A stretch of DNA of 64,000 nt from Janthinobacterium rivuli (GCF_009208735.1 NZ_WFLJ01000001.1:1-64000); one strand, 5' to 3'; positions 10,442 to 18,788 are shown, counted from the stretch's first letter. A program made the numbers and translations. Notes: generated by a model not told the origin, from the letters alone.

Positions 10442-11611
10442 CTACTGCCCGCTCAGCACCCGCATTTCCGCATACAGGTTGGCCTTGCCCTCGAAGCCGA
10501 TGCCAATGAGGTCCGGCATGGTGATGTGGCCGTTTTCCACGCGCACGCCGTCGGGGAAGCCGCCAAACGGCTGGAATAAATCGGGGTACGATTCATTGCC
10601 GCCCAGCCCCAGGCCCGCCGCGATATTCAGCGACATCTGGTGGCCGCCGTGCGGAATGCAGCGGCTGCGCGACCAGCCGTGCTGGTGCAGCATGTCCAGC
10701 GTGCGCAAATATTCCACCAGGCCGTAGCTGAGGGCGCAGTCGAACTGCAGCCAGTCGCGGTCGGCGCGCATGCCGCCGTAGCGGATCAGGTTGCGCGCAT
10801 CCTGCATGGAAAACAGGTTTTCGCCCGTCGCCATCGGCTTGTCATAGTAGCTGCGCAGGGTCGCCTGCAGCTCGAAATCGAGCGGATCGCCCGCCTCCTC
10901 GTACCAGAACAAGTCGTACTGACGCAGCGCCTTGGCGTAGGCGATCGAGGTGTCGAGGTCGAAGCGGCCGTTCGCGTCCACGCACAGCTTCTGACCGTCC
11001 TGCAGCACGTCCATGATGGCGTCGATGCGGCGCAAGTCCTCGTCCAGCGAGGCGCCGCCGATCTTTTTCTTGACCACCGTGTAGCCGCGGTCGACATAGC
11101 TGCGCATCTCGTCCTGCAGGGCGGACAGGCTCTGGCCCGGATAATAATAGCCGCCCGCCGCATACACGAAGACCTGTTTGTCGGGCACGCCCGTGCCGTG
11201 GCGCTCGGCCAGCAACTGGAACAGCGGCTTGTTCTCGATCTTCGCCACGGCATCCCAGATGGCCATGTCGATGGTGCCGATGGCCACCGAGCGCTCGCCA
11301 TGGCCGCCCGGCTTTTCATTGGTGTACATGCAATCCCAGACCTTGTGCGGGTCGAGGTTGCCGCCGTCATCCGTGACGAGGCTGGCCGGGTCGGCGTCGA
11401 GGATGCGGGGGATGAAACGCTCGCGCATCAGCATACCCTGGCCGTAGCGGCCATTCGAATTGAAGCCGTAGCCGACGACGGGCTTGCCGTCGCGCATTAC
11501 GTCCGTGACGACGGCCACCAGGCTCAGCGTCATCTTGCTGAAATCGATGTAGGCGTTGCGGATGGGGGAAGCGATGGGGATGGTCTTTTCGCGGATCTCG
11601 ACGATTTTCAT
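10442..11611 (-). CDS. tarD: D-tartrate dehydratase (enolase superfamily)
   Basis: The 389-residue enzyme belongs to the mandelate racemase / enolase superfamily. It closely follows the characterised Bradyrhizobium D-tartrate dehydratase as I recall it: SPIRNAYIDF, YGFNSNGRYGQG, EKPGGHGERSVA and FAYAAGGYYYPG-like blocks. K183 of the KKK motif is the expected general base and H321 in IPHGGHQMS the partner acid. D212, the E238/E239 region and E264 are the expected Mg2+ ligands. The reaction is D-tartrate to oxaloacetate plus water in the cytosol. The gene is divergent from a LysR-type regulator, which probably controls it in response to tartrate. No tartrate transporter is adjacent. Confidence 0.88.
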   Translation of the reverse strand: MKIVEIREKTIPIASPIRNAYIDFSKMTLSLVAVVTDVMRDGKPVVGYGFNSNGRYGQGMLMRERFIPRILDADPASLVTDDGGNLDPHKVWDCMYTNEKPGGHGERSVAIGTIDMAIWDAVAKIENKPLFQLLAERHGTGVPDKQVFVYAAGGYYYPGQSLSALQDEMRSYVDRGYTVVKKKIGGASLDEDLRRIDAIMDVLQDGQKLCVDANGRFDLDTSIAYAKALRQYDLFWYEEAGDPLDFELQATLRSYYDKPMATGENLFSMQDARNLIRYGGMRADRDWLQFDCALSYGLVEYLRTLDMLHQHGWSRSRCIPHGGHQMSLNIAAGLGLGGNESYPDLFQPFGGFPDGVRVENGHITMPDLIGIGFEGKANLYAEMRVLSGQ

Positions 11612-11690
11612 GCTGGTCTCCTGTGGCTGAAAAACAATGACGCCAGCTTACCCGCGATATGCAGTCGTATAATCGCTTCCAATTTAAACC

Positions 11691-11713
11691 ATTATTCACT
11701 TGAGGTTAATAAT
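11691..11713 (+). promoter_or_regulatory. Candidate LysR-type operator (ATTATT-N11-AATAAT)
   Basis: A perfect inverted repeat with 6-bp arms and an 11-nt spacer fits the T-N11-A rule for LysR-family binding sites. It lies in the 100-bp divergent region between tarD and the LysR gene. It covers the regulator's ribosome site and first two start-codon bases, so binding would suggest autorepression. A TATAAT-like sequence lies just upstream at about 11669-11674. Confidence 0.5.
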
Positions 11714-12632
11714 GAAAAGCGACGCCACCACGGAAATGGCTTTCTTTGTGCTGCTGGCCAAGCTGGGCAGCCTGTCGGCCACGGCGCGCGAGCTGGGCAT
11801 CACGCCGCCCGCCGTCAGCAAACGGTTGGTGCTGATGGAGCAGCGCCTTGGCGTGCGCCTGCTGAACCGCAGCACGCGGCGCATCAGCCTGACGGGCGAC
11901 GGCGAAAGCTATCTGCAGCAGGCGCGGCAAATCCTCGACGACATCCGCGCCATGGAAGAGTCGCTGGCCAGCGGCAGCGCCGAACCCAAGGGGCTGTTGC
12001 GCGTGAATGCCACCCTGGGTTTCGGGCGCACGGTGATCGCGCCCTTGCTGTCACAGTTCGCCCTGCGCCACCCGCAGCTGGAAGTGCAGCTGCAGCTGAC
12101 GGACAGCCCCATCAACCTGGTCGAGCAGGCCTACGACCTGGGCATCCGCTTCGGCGACTTGCCCGACACGCGCCTGTCGGCGCGGCGCATCATGTCGAAC
12201 CGGCGCTTCCTGTGCGCCTCGCCCGCCTACCTGCAGGCGCACGGCACGCCGCACACCCCCGACGAACTGGCGCGGCACCGCTGCATCGTGCACCGGCAAA
12301 ACGACGACGCCTACGGCATCTGGCGCTTGAGCAAAGGGCGCGCCACGCACACGGTGAAGGTGCGCGGCACGGTGGCCAGCAACGACGGCGACGTGGTGCT
12401 GGGCTGGGCACTGGACGGCCACGGCATCCTGCTGCGCTCGGAATGGGACCTGGCCCGCTACCTCGACAGCGGCCGCCTGCGCGTGGTGCTGGCCGATTAC
12501 GCGCTGGCGCCAGCCGACCTGTACGCCTACTACCCGAGCCGGCACCAGTTGCCCGCCAAAGTGCGCGCTTTTATCAATTTTCTCGGTCAGCAGTTGCAGC
12601 CGAAAGCGGCCACGGCAGCCGAATCAGGTTAA
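11712..12632 (+). CDS. LysR-family transcriptional regulator
   Basis: The 306-residue product has an N-terminal winged helix-turn-helix (about residues 5-62: FFVLLAKLGSLSATARELG, PPAVSKRLVLMEQRLG). A linker helix and a two-lobed effector domain (90-290) follow. ATG 11712 is preferred over an upstream in-frame TTG because GAGG lies at the right distance. Its divergence from tarD makes it the likely tartrate-responsive activator of that gene. The candidate T-N11-A site sits across its own start. The downstream motA is on the same strand 42 nt away but separated by a palindrome, so co-transcription is uncertain. Confidence 0.92.
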   Translation: MKSDATTEMAFFVLLAKLGSLSATARELGITPPAVSKRLVLMEQRLGVRLLNRSTRRISLTGDGESYLQQARQILDDIRAMEESLASGSAEPKGLLRVNATLGFGRTVIAPLLSQFALRHPQLEVQLQLTDSPINLVEQAYDLGIRFGDLPDTRLSARRIMSNRRFLCASPAYLQAHGTPHTPDELARHRCIVHRQNDDAYGIWRLSKGRATHTVKVRGTVASNDGDVVLGWALDGHGILLRSEWDLARYLDSGRLRVVLADYALAPADLYAYYPSRHQLPAKVRAFINFLGQQLQPKAATAAESG

Positions 12633-12637
12633 ACTAC

Positions 12638-12659
12638 AATATTGCGATATGGCAATATT
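12638..12659 (+). promoter_or_regulatory. Perfect 8-bp inverted repeat before motA
   Basis: AATATTGC and GCAATATT flank a 6-nt spacer, directly upstream of the motA ribosome site and just after the LysR gene stop. AT-rich symmetry at this place looks like an operator for a dimeric regulator rather than a terminator, because no T-run follows. Confidence 0.45.
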
Positions 12660-12674
12660 ATGAAGGAGTAAGTT

Positions 12675-13538
12675 TTGCTAGTCATACTCGGATTTCTCGT
12701 CGTGCTGTTTTCCGTCTTCGGCGGCTTCGCCATGCAGGGCGGCCACCTGGCGGCCCTGTTCCAGCCGCTGGAACTGCTGATGATCGGCGGCGCCGCGCTG
12801 GGCACCTTCTTTGTCGGCAACGACGCCAAGGCCATCCGCGCCACGTTCGCCGCCCTGCCCACCCTGTTCCACGGTTCGCAATACACGAAGGCGCGCTATA
12901 TGGAATTGATGGGCCTGATGTATGAAATCCTCAGCAAGATCCGCAAGGAAGGCTTGATGTCGGTCGAGGACGATATCGACGACCCGTACCGCAGCCCCAT
13001 CTTCGTGAAATACCCGTACACGCTCGGTGACGAGCACATCCTGGAATTCATCACCGATTATCTGCGCCTGATGGTGTCCGGCAATATGGATGCTTATCAG
13101 ATCGAAAACCTGATGGATAACGAGATCGAGACGCACCATGAAGATGCGGAAATGCCGATCCAGACGATTTCGCAGCTGGCCGACGCCATGCCCGCCTTCG
13201 GCATCGTGGCCGCCGTGATGGGCGTGGTGCACACGATGGCGTCCGTCGGCTTGCCGCCGGCCGAACTGGGCGTGCTGATCGCGCAGGCGCTGGTGGGCAC
13301 CTTCATCGGCATCCTGCTGGCCTACGGCTTCATCGCGCCGCTGGCCAGCTTGCTGCGCCGCAAGCACCACGAAACGGCAAAGATGTACCAGTGCGTGAAA
13401 GTGACCCTGTTGGCCAGCCTGAACGGCTATGCGCCGGCCCTGGCCGTGGAATTCGGCCGCAAGGTCATTTCCGCCACGGAACGCCCGTCGTTCAGCGAAC
13501 TGGAAAACCACGTGCGCCAGGTGCGCACGAAAAACTGA
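12675..13538 (+). CDS. motA: Flagellar motor stator protein MotA
   Basis: MotA is the inner-membrane stator subunit that couples ion flow to flagellar rotation, normally in a MotA5-MotB2 complex. The 287-residue protein has four membrane helices (about 2-20, 28-48, 168-190, 200-222) and a large cytoplasmic loop with DYLRLMVSGN. The conserved prolines are in MPAFGIVAAVMGVVH and YGFIAPLAS, and the C-terminus has NGYAPALAVEFGRK and RPSFSELE. Translation starts at TTG 12675 with AAGGAG upstream. No motB follows, since the next gene is on the other strand, so its MotB partner must be encoded elsewhere. Confidence 0.95.
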   Translation: MLVILGFLVVLFSVFGGFAMQGGHLAALFQPLELLMIGGAALGTFFVGNDAKAIRATFAALPTLFHGSQYTKARYMELMGLMYEILSKIRKEGLMSVEDDIDDPYRSPIFVKYPYTLGDEHILEFITDYLRLMVSGNMDAYQIENLMDNEIETHHEDAEMPIQTISQLADAMPAFGIVAAVMGVVHTMASVGLPPAELGVLIAQALVGTFIGILLAYGFIAPLASLLRRKHHETAKMYQCVKVTLLASLNGYAPALAVEFGRKVISATERPSFSELENHVRQVRTKN

Positions 13539-13560
13539 TCCAGCCTGTTCACCTCAGGCG

Positions 13561-13959
13561 TCAGGCTTCCGGCGCCGTCCAGACCAGGTTCCACAGGTGG
13601 CCATCGACATCCTCGAAGCCCTGGTCATACATGAAGCCATGGTCCTCGGGCGGATGCGGGATGCGCCCCCCGGCGGCCGCTGCCTTGGCGATCAGGCTGT
13701 CCACCTCTTCCCGGCTTTCGCAACTGAGGCAAATGACGAGTTCATTGGCTTGCCTGGCATTCGCGACCGGCTTGTCGATCAGCGACTGGAAGAACGGCTC
13801 CGTCGTCAGCATGGCCTGGATGGCGCCGTCGACGATGTGCATGAAGGCCGCGTTCTCGCCGCTGAAGCGGGGATCGAAGGTAAAGCCGAGCGCGGAAAAG
13901 AAGGCCTTGGATGTGTCCAGGTCCTTCACGGGCAGGTTGAGGATGATCTGTTTGTGCAT
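13561..13959 (-). CDS. VOC (glyoxalase/bleomycin-resistance) family protein
   Basis: This is a 132-residue single-domain protein of the vicinal oxygen chelate superfamily. It begins MHKQIILNLPVKDLDTSKAF, followed by FFSALGFTFDP and the later GGRIPHPPEDHGFMYDQGF and DVDGHLWNLVW blocks that form the paired beta-alpha-beta units. Such proteins bind metals or hydrophobic ligands; this subgroup usually has no assigned substrate. AGGAAA lies 7 nt before ATG 13959, which excludes the longer frame. It is convergent with motA across 22 nt. The 235 nt upstream (13960-14194) hold an AT-richer promoter-like stretch near 14050-14100 and no gene. Confidence 0.85.
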   Translation of the reverse strand: MHKQIILNLPVKDLDTSKAFFSALGFTFDPRFSGENAAFMHIVDGAIQAMLTTEPFFQSLIDKPVANARQANELVICLSCESREEVDSLIAKAAAAGGRIPHPPEDHGFMYDQGFEDVDGHLWNLVWTAPEA

Positions 13960-14194
13960 GGCGTTTCCTGGCTTCCTCGGTGAAGGTGGAATGGGCAAGC
14001 CGTGCGCCCTCCCGGCGACGGGTGGCGGCACACAACATTGACACGCTGGCGAAAAAAGCGTTCCGCCAGAATATCAACAAATACAGAAAACGCAAAAAAG
14101 TGACGGGCAGGTGAGCGATGGCTTGCGGGTCGATCCCGCCTGCCTCGCAAGGTTGTCTCATGCAGATGCCAGGCGCCACTCCTCGCCCGGCCAT

Positions 14195-16039
14195 TTACGG
14201 GGTCGGTGCCGTCTCATCCGGGCAGCTGACCTCGTCCTCTGGCGTATATAAGGTCATCGGCACGCGCTGGCCGTCCACTTCCAGCTCGCGCACCTTCGGC
14301 GGCACCAGCTGGAACTCGCCCGCCTGCAGTTTCTCGCGCAGGGGCTTGCAGCGCAGGGCATCGACGGGGATTTGCCCGCGCGCATGCCAGCTGCCGTCGT
14401 CCTTTTCCGCCAGCAATACCGACGAGGCGCGCGGATCATTGCTGATCAGCAGCACGTCCTGCTTGCCGTCGCCATCGAAATCGAGCAGATACGCATCGCA
14501 CTGCTGCCCTGCCCGCTTCAAGCAGGCGGGCAGGCGCCAGGCAGGGCTCACTTGCGTCCAGTCCTGGCGCAGGAAACTCTCCGGCAGCTTCGCCGTGGCC
14601 GGGCGCAGGGTCAGGTTGATCGACACGTCGCTCAGCGCGCCCGTCTCGTCGAGGCGGTTCTGGCGCTTGAGCATGGCCTCGGCGCGGGCCCGCACGATGG
14701 CCGCGTCCGGCCCCGTCGTGCGCTGCGTCAATTCCTGCAGGGCCGCCTGGCCGTAGCGGGCGCCCTCGAAGCGCAGGTACTCGAAGTCGAACTTGTCCAC
14801 GCTGACTTTACCGCTGTCGAGGCGCGCCATCTGGCTGGCCACGGAAATGCGCGCCGGGTCCGCCAGCGGCGAGAACAGGGCGAACAGCACCAGCAGGGTG
14901 ACGAAGGCGGTGGCCACGTTGACGTTGGCGATCAGGTGCAGCCAGTCACCATACTTGCTGGCCGCCCAGGCATAGCCGACGGCGTAGCAGGTGGCGACGA
15001 GCAGGCAGGCGGCAGCGATCAGGCGGTCGGCCGTCCAGCCATGCGACATCACGCGCAGGGTCAGCGCATAGATGGCGATGCCCACCACCCACGGCAGCAG
15101 CAGGCAGGCCAGGCGCGTGCCCAGGCGGATGCCGCGCGCCACGCCATGGCCCACTTCGCCATTCTGGAAGGCGGCATTGATCAGCACCACCAGCACGCCG
15201 GCCATGCCCAGCAGCACGGACGCCGCATGGCGCGTGGCCCACAGGCGCTCGAAGCCGATGAAGGGCAAGGTCAGCAGGAAACCGGAGACGAGCACGGCGG
15301 CGATCGGCATCAGCCACGACAGCAGCACCAGCAGCAAGGTGCGGATGCCGCGCACGATGGATGGGCGCACGTCCGTGATGTGGATGGCGAACGAAAAGGC
15401 GAAGCAGATGACGGGTATCACGAACCAGGCCTGGCCCAGCAGCTTTTTCAGGAAACTGAGCTTGATCAGCAGGAACAGCTGCCCGCCCAGCCACAGCACC
15501 AGCCACAGGCCCAGCACGAACAGCAGGGAGAACAGCAGCTGGATGCCCAGCTTCCAGGCGATTTCAAAATAGGTGGGATAGCGGGCGATGCGCCGGCCAT
15601 CCTGGGCGCTGGCCAGCACCAGCGCGTGGGCGATATACAGGCCCACGACGCTAAAGCCGAACAGCTGGGCCGAGATCACGCGCAGCGGCGCGCCCGGCTT
15701 GTAATTGCCCCAGATCACGTGCTCGGCGCCGCGCGCCACATCGTGCCAGGCCAGCACGGCCAGCACGGCCGCCGCGCCCGCCATCCACAGGGCGATGCGC
15801 TTGATCGACATATGGCCCAGGCTGGACACCAGCAGGATGGGCAGCAGCAGGCTGATCAGCATCAGCGGGCCCAGCAGATACGCTTCCGTGGCGGGCCAGA
15901 CCTTGTCTTGCGCCGTGCTGTACAGCCAGTACAGCAGCAAGCCTTGCAGCAGGCCCGTCACCAGGCGCGTCACCGCGATGCGCGGCGCCACCACCGGATC
16001 GAGTAGCGCCATGTTTTTTCCTGCGGCATCCTGCTGCAT
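14195..16039 (-). CDS. DUF4153 multi-pass membrane protein with C-terminal soluble domain
   Basis: The protein has about 614 residues, with about ten hydrophobic helices in the first 400 residues. The DUF4153 core is recognisable by YWLYSTAQDKVWPATEAY near the N-terminus and long hydrophobic pairs. A soluble C-terminal part follows. It contains DFDGDGKQDVLLI, an FG-GAP / calcium-loop-like DxDGDGxxD motif, and ends in ETAPTP. I chose ATG 16039 because AAGGGA lies 6 nt upstream; ATG 16045 abuts it. The function of DUF4153 proteins is unknown. The gene is downstream of a small membrane protein gene on the same strand (75-nt gap). Confidence 0.75.
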   Translation of the reverse strand: MQQDAAGKNMALLDPVVAPRIAVTRLVTGLLQGLLLYWLYSTAQDKVWPATEAYLLGPLMLISLLLPILLVSSLGHMSIKRIALWMAGAAAVLAVLAWHDVARGAEHVIWGNYKPGAPLRVISAQLFGFSVVGLYIAHALVLASAQDGRRIARYPTYFEIAWKLGIQLLFSLLFVLGLWLVLWLGGQLFLLIKLSFLKKLLGQAWFVIPVICFAFSFAIHITDVRPSIVRGIRTLLLVLLSWLMPIAAVLVSGFLLTLPFIGFERLWATRHAASVLLGMAGVLVVLINAAFQNGEVGHGVARGIRLGTRLACLLLPWVVGIAIYALTLRVMSHGWTADRLIAAACLLVATCYAVGYAWAASKYGDWLHLIANVNVATAFVTLLVLFALFSPLADPARISVASQMARLDSGKVSVDKFDFEYLRFEGARYGQAALQELTQRTTGPDAAIVRARAEAMLKRQNRLDETGALSDVSINLTLRPATAKLPESFLRQDWTQVSPAWRLPACLKRAGQQCDAYLLDFDGDGKQDVLLISNDPRASSVLLAEKDDGSWHARGQIPVDALRCKPLREKLQAGEFQLVPPKVRELEVDGQRVPMTLYTPEDEVSCPDETAPTP

Positions 16040-16114
16040 AATCATTCCCTTAATAGTCGTTCATTGCAGTCATTGTTGCACTGCGAGCACGGCCATTATT
16101 GCATTTCGTTATCG

Positions 16115-16552
16115 TCATCTCAATAACGATTCGCGCGCTTGCCCTTCCAGCCCGCCCTCGCTGCGGCGCACCGGCAGGCTTTGCGCGAGACCAAAGGCCA
16201 GCTCCGGCACGAGGAACAGCCACAGCAGGGGCTGGCCCGTCACCAGCAAGGCCCACGCCATCCAGGTGGAAAACAGGTAGCGTGCCACCGCGTCGTAACG
16301 GCCGAAGCGCGGCTGCGGATCGAGCATGCGCAGCACCGACCAGACCATCACCACGCTGCCCAGCAAGCTGCTGATGAGCAAATGAAACGGTCCGAAGACG
16401 GGCAGCGGCGCGCCGCCCAGGGCCAGATTGAGGGTGTTCAAGTGCTCGCGCATGAGCAGGAACGTCCACGGCGTGGTAAACGGGGCAATCATGACCACAT
16501 CATAAATGGCGCTGGCGCGCACCACGCGGCGGAAGGCGGAAACGGACAACAT
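16115..16552 (-). CDS. Small four-helix membrane protein under MerR control
   Basis: This 145-residue protein has about four hydrophobic stretches (residues 12-28, 52-72, 84-104, 105-125) and a basic tail. It matches no family I can name. AGGAG lies seven bases before ATG 16552. It is divergent from a MerR-family regulator. The shared 81-bp region has a promoter with the long 20-bp spacer typical of MerR activation, reading towards this gene. It is therefore probably the main target of that regulator and may respond to the same inducer. Confidence 0.7.
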   Translation of the reverse strand: MLSVSAFRRVVRASAIYDVVMIAPFTTPWTFLLMREHLNTLNLALGGAPLPVFGPFHLLISSLLGSVVMVWSVLRMLDPQPRFGRYDAVARYLFSTWMAWALLVTGQPLLWLFLVPELAFGLAQSLPVRRSEGGLEGQARESLLR

Positions 16553-16579
16553 GGCAACTCCTGTGTATGGAAAGCATCC

Positions 16580-16611
16580 ATTCTCAAGGCTGGAGTACAC
16601 TCCATGGTCAA
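16580..16611 (-). promoter_or_regulatory. MerR-type promoter with 20-bp spacer and central palindrome
   Basis: On the minus strand a TTGACC (-35, 16606-16611) and GAGAAT (-10, 16580-16585) are 20 bp apart. The dyad GGAGT-AC-ACTCC (16592-16603) sits in the spacer. Over-long spacers holding the operator are the hallmark of MerR-family activation. The arrangement points to activation of the 16115-16552 gene by the divergent regulator. Confidence 0.65.
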
Positions 16612-16633
16612 GCATTTTATGAAAGAGAATCCC

Positions 16634-17017
16634 ATGCAGATCGGCGAGATGGCACAGGCGACGGGCTTGAGCCGCGATACCCTGCGCTTCTATGAAAAGC
16701 GCGGCTTGCTGCGCGCGCGGCGCGGCGCGAATGGCTACCGCGACTATCCGCCCGAGGCGGCGGACTGGCTGCGCTACCTGCGCACGGCGCAGCAGCTGGG
16801 CTTTACCCTGGCCGAAATCGAGGCCGACATGCCGCTGCTGGCCGGCGCAGGCGATCCGGCCATGGCGGAACTGCTGCGCGCGGCGCTGGCGCGCAAGCTG
16901 GCCGACATCGATGCGCGCATCGCCGGGCTGAACCAGCTGCGCGGCGAACTGGCGCGGCGCATGGAAGCGCAGGCGCAGGCCTGTCCCTTGCGGGGAGACG
17001 CCGATGCCGCTCGCTAA
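16634..17017 (+). CDS. MerR-family transcriptional regulator
   Basis: The 127-residue product starts MQIGEMAQATGLSRDTLRFYE, the winged-helix DNA-binding domain of MerR proteins. It continues with the YRDYPPEAADWLRYL wing and a long dimerisation helix (about residues 75-115). A single Cys near the C-terminus (QACPLRG) argues against a classical metal site with two or three cysteines. ATG 16634 is supported by AGAGA upstream. The divergent promoter with a 20-bp spacer makes the membrane protein at 16115-16552 its likely target. Its 3' end overlaps the next gene by 14 nt, so the two are co-transcribed. Confidence 0.9.
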   Translation: MQIGEMAQATGLSRDTLRFYEKRGLLRARRGANGYRDYPPEAADWLRYLRTAQQLGFTLAEIEADMPLLAGAGDPAMAELLRAALARKLADIDARIAGLNQLRGELARRMEAQAQACPLRGDADAAR

Positions 17018-17423
17018 ACTGCTGCCGTGGCTATGCCTGCTGGCCGCAGGTGGCGCGCAGGCGGCCGAGCTGAGCTGCGGCGATTTCCTGTCCAGGCAGG
17101 GCCGGAAGCCCGCTTACATCGTCTACCAGGGTTGCCAGCAAAATATGGCGCGCCAGGACCAGCCGTTCGAAGCGCGCTACGAAGTCGATGGCCGGCATGC
17201 GCAGCAGGCGGAAGCGTATCTGCGGCGCGCGTATGGCTTGCCCAGGCTCCAGCGCTATTGTTGCATGTGGGACAGCACGCGCCATTCCTGGCGCGACCGG
17301 CGCACGGGCTACAGTTACGTCATGTTCATGGCCACGGAAGAAACGCCGGTGCGCACGCGCGCCGCCTGGCCGCGGATCGAGCGCTTTGTCGTGCAGGTCG
17401 ACGGCTACGCGCAAGACCCCTGA
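17004..17423 (+). CDS. Small secreted protein, DUF4952-like
   Basis: The 139-residue product has a signal peptide (LLPWLCLLAAGGAQA, cleavage near residue 20). The mature domain has four cysteines: LSCGDF, QGCQQN and adjacent YCCMW. GGGAGA lies 5 nt before the ATG, and the start overlaps the MerR gene, so it is in that operon. The sequence resembles DUF4952 proteins, small periplasmic proteins of unknown role, but I hold this only tentatively. It might be a second member of the MerR regulon. Confidence 0.75.
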   Translation: MPLAKLLPWLCLLAAGGAQAAELSCGDFLSRQGRKPAYIVYQGCQQNMARQDQPFEARYEVDGRHAQQAEAYLRRAYGLPRLQRYCCMWDSTRHSWRDRRTGYSYVMFMATEETPVRTRAAWPRIERFVVQVDGYAQDP

Positions 17424-17426
17424 ACA

Positions 17427-17460
17427 ATAAAAAACCGCCTGGGCATGGCCGCAGGCGGTT
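17427..17460 (-). terminator. Rho-independent terminator of the PEP-CTERM gene
   Basis: AACCGCCT (17433-17440) pairs with AGGCGGTT (17453-17460). Read on the minus strand, the stem is followed by TTTTTTATTG. It lies 21 nt past the stop of the PEP-CTERM gene and between two convergent genes, so it may also weakly stop the opposite transcript. Confidence 0.8.
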
Positions 17461-17480
17461 GATGTGGAGCAGAAGCGGAT

Positions 17481-18122
17481 TTACTTGGCGGCCTTGCGGC
17501 GGCGCAGGAAACCCATCAGGCCCAGGCCGGCCAGCAGCATGGCGTAGGTTTCCGGTTCCGGCACGGCGGCCATCACGGACACGTTGTCGATCACGGCGCC
17601 CGAGTAATTGTCGAACGGCGTGCCCGCCTTGGCGGCGCTGGCGAACGACAGGGTCGCCAGGCCGGTGGCGCCGGCCGTGAAACCAAAAGTATTGGCGTAC
17701 AGGGTGTTCGAGACGGCGTCCGTCGAATAGAAGTTCCGCACCACGCCGCCAAGATTGACGGTCACGCCCTGGCCTGCGGGCCCGCCGGAATTGCGCACCA
17801 TGTCAAAAGTCAGCTGATAGGTTTGGCCGGCAACGACATTGAAATTTTGCGACAGGAAACCCGGACCAGGCGTGCCCAGCATGTCGATGCTGTAGCCATC
17901 GATGGCGTTGTAGGCATTGCGGATCAAGTCGACGGAACTGGCACCAACGGTCCAGCCCGTAATGGCCGAGGAACCGCTGTTGACGACATGGAAGCCGCTG
18001 GAAAAGGTGTAGCCAGGAGCGACCGATTCAAAATTGCCATTCGTGATCAGGTTGACGGGGCTGGCGCTGGCGGTGCCTGCGGCGAACAGGGCGACAACTG
18101 CTGCGATGGTGGCGATTTTCAT
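17481..18122 (-). CDS. PEP-CTERM sorting-domain protein
   Basis: This 213-residue exported protein has a cleavable signal peptide (to about residue 20, TASASP). Its beta-rich domain begins NLITNGNFES and resembles the choice-of-anchor C / DUF642-type carbohydrate-associated folds. The C-terminus is a classic sorting signal: VPEPETYAM, a hydrophobic helix, then RRRK. PEP-CTERM proteins are processed by exosortase at the inner membrane and usually go to the surface or extracellular polysaccharide. No exosortase gene is in this window. A good terminator follows, and an AT-rich promoter region lies upstream (18123-18261). Confidence 0.92.
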   Translation of the reverse strand: MKIATIAAVVALFAAGTASASPVNLITNGNFESVAPGYTFSSGFHVVNSGSSAITGWTVGASSVDLIRNAYNAIDGYSIDMLGTPGPGFLSQNFNVVAGQTYQLTFDMVRNSGGPAGQGVTVNLGGVVRNFYSTDAVSNTLYANTFGFTAGATGLATLSFASAAKAGTPFDNYSGAVIDNVSVMAAVPEPETYAMLLAGLGLMGFLRRRKAAK

Positions 18123-18261
18123 GGTCTGATTTCCTTACTTAATTAACATTAAAGTTACCTTAAGTGAAATCATATCTCAGCCATGATGAAAATCAAAGAA
18201 CTTTGCAAAAATATATTTAATGTGAACAATTTGCAACACCTATTACCCCATGAAAAGCAAT

Positions 18262-18756
18262 TCAATCGAGTTCGTGCCGCGCCACCAGGATGCCGTCCGC
18301 ATCGGCGTAGATCCAGTCGCCCGGGTGTACGGTCACGCCGCTGATCTGCACGCGCACGTCGCGCTGGCCCGCCCCCGTCTTGTTGCTCTTGCGCGGATGC
18401 GTGGCCAGGGCGCGCACGCCGATCTGGCAGACATTGATTTCCTCGCTGTCGCGGATGCAGCCATCGACGACGATGCCGGCCCAGCCATTGCTTTCGGCCA
18501 GCACGCCCAGCTGGCCGCCCACCAGCGCGCGGCGCAGGCTGCCGCCGCCATCGATCACCAGCACATGACCCCGGCCCGGCGTTTCCAGGGTGCTGCGCAC
18601 GAGCGCGTTGTCCTCGAACACGTGCAAGGTAGTGGCGGGGCCGCTGAAGCGCACGCGCTGGCCGAAGGCGCGGTACACGGGCGGCAGCACGGCCAGGGTG
18701 CCATCGTCCAGCATGGCCGCATAGTCGTCGCACAGGTCGGTGGTGGCAAAGGTCAT
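18262..18756 (-). CDS. rraA: RraA-family protein (RNase E regulator / HMG-CHA aldolase fold)
   Basis: The 164-residue product matches the RraA family along its length ([44 protein letters not shown]). AAAGGAG lies just before ATG 18756. E. coli RraA inhibits RNase E. The same fold includes class II 4-hydroxy-4-methyl-2-oxoglutarate / 4-carboxy-4-hydroxy-2-oxoadipate aldolases, which need a Gly-rich loop and an Arg-Asp pair. Here GCIRD keeps that pair, so aldolase activity is possible. It is the second gene of an operon with an MFS transporter (32-nt gap), which fits a catabolic role better than RNA turnover, though neither is proven. Confidence 0.85.
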   Translation of the reverse strand: MTFATTDLCDDYAAMLDDGTLAVLPPVYRAFGQRVRFSGPATTLHVFEDNALVRSTLETPGRGHVLVIDGGGSLRRALVGGQLGVLAESNGWAGIVVDGCIRDSEEINVCQIGVRALATHPRKSNKTGAGQRDVRVQISGVTVHPGDWIYADADGILVARHELD

Positions 18757-18788
18757 GGGGACTCCTTTCGTTGCAGATGGCAACGATT

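Noticed and set aside
12678-13511. Open frame on the minus strand opposite motA
   Set aside because: motA is clearly coding on the plus strand; the antisense product has no recognisable motif.
13539-13560. GCCTG/CAGGC hairpin between motA and the VOC gene
   Set aside because: A 5-bp stem without a T-run is too weak to call a terminator.
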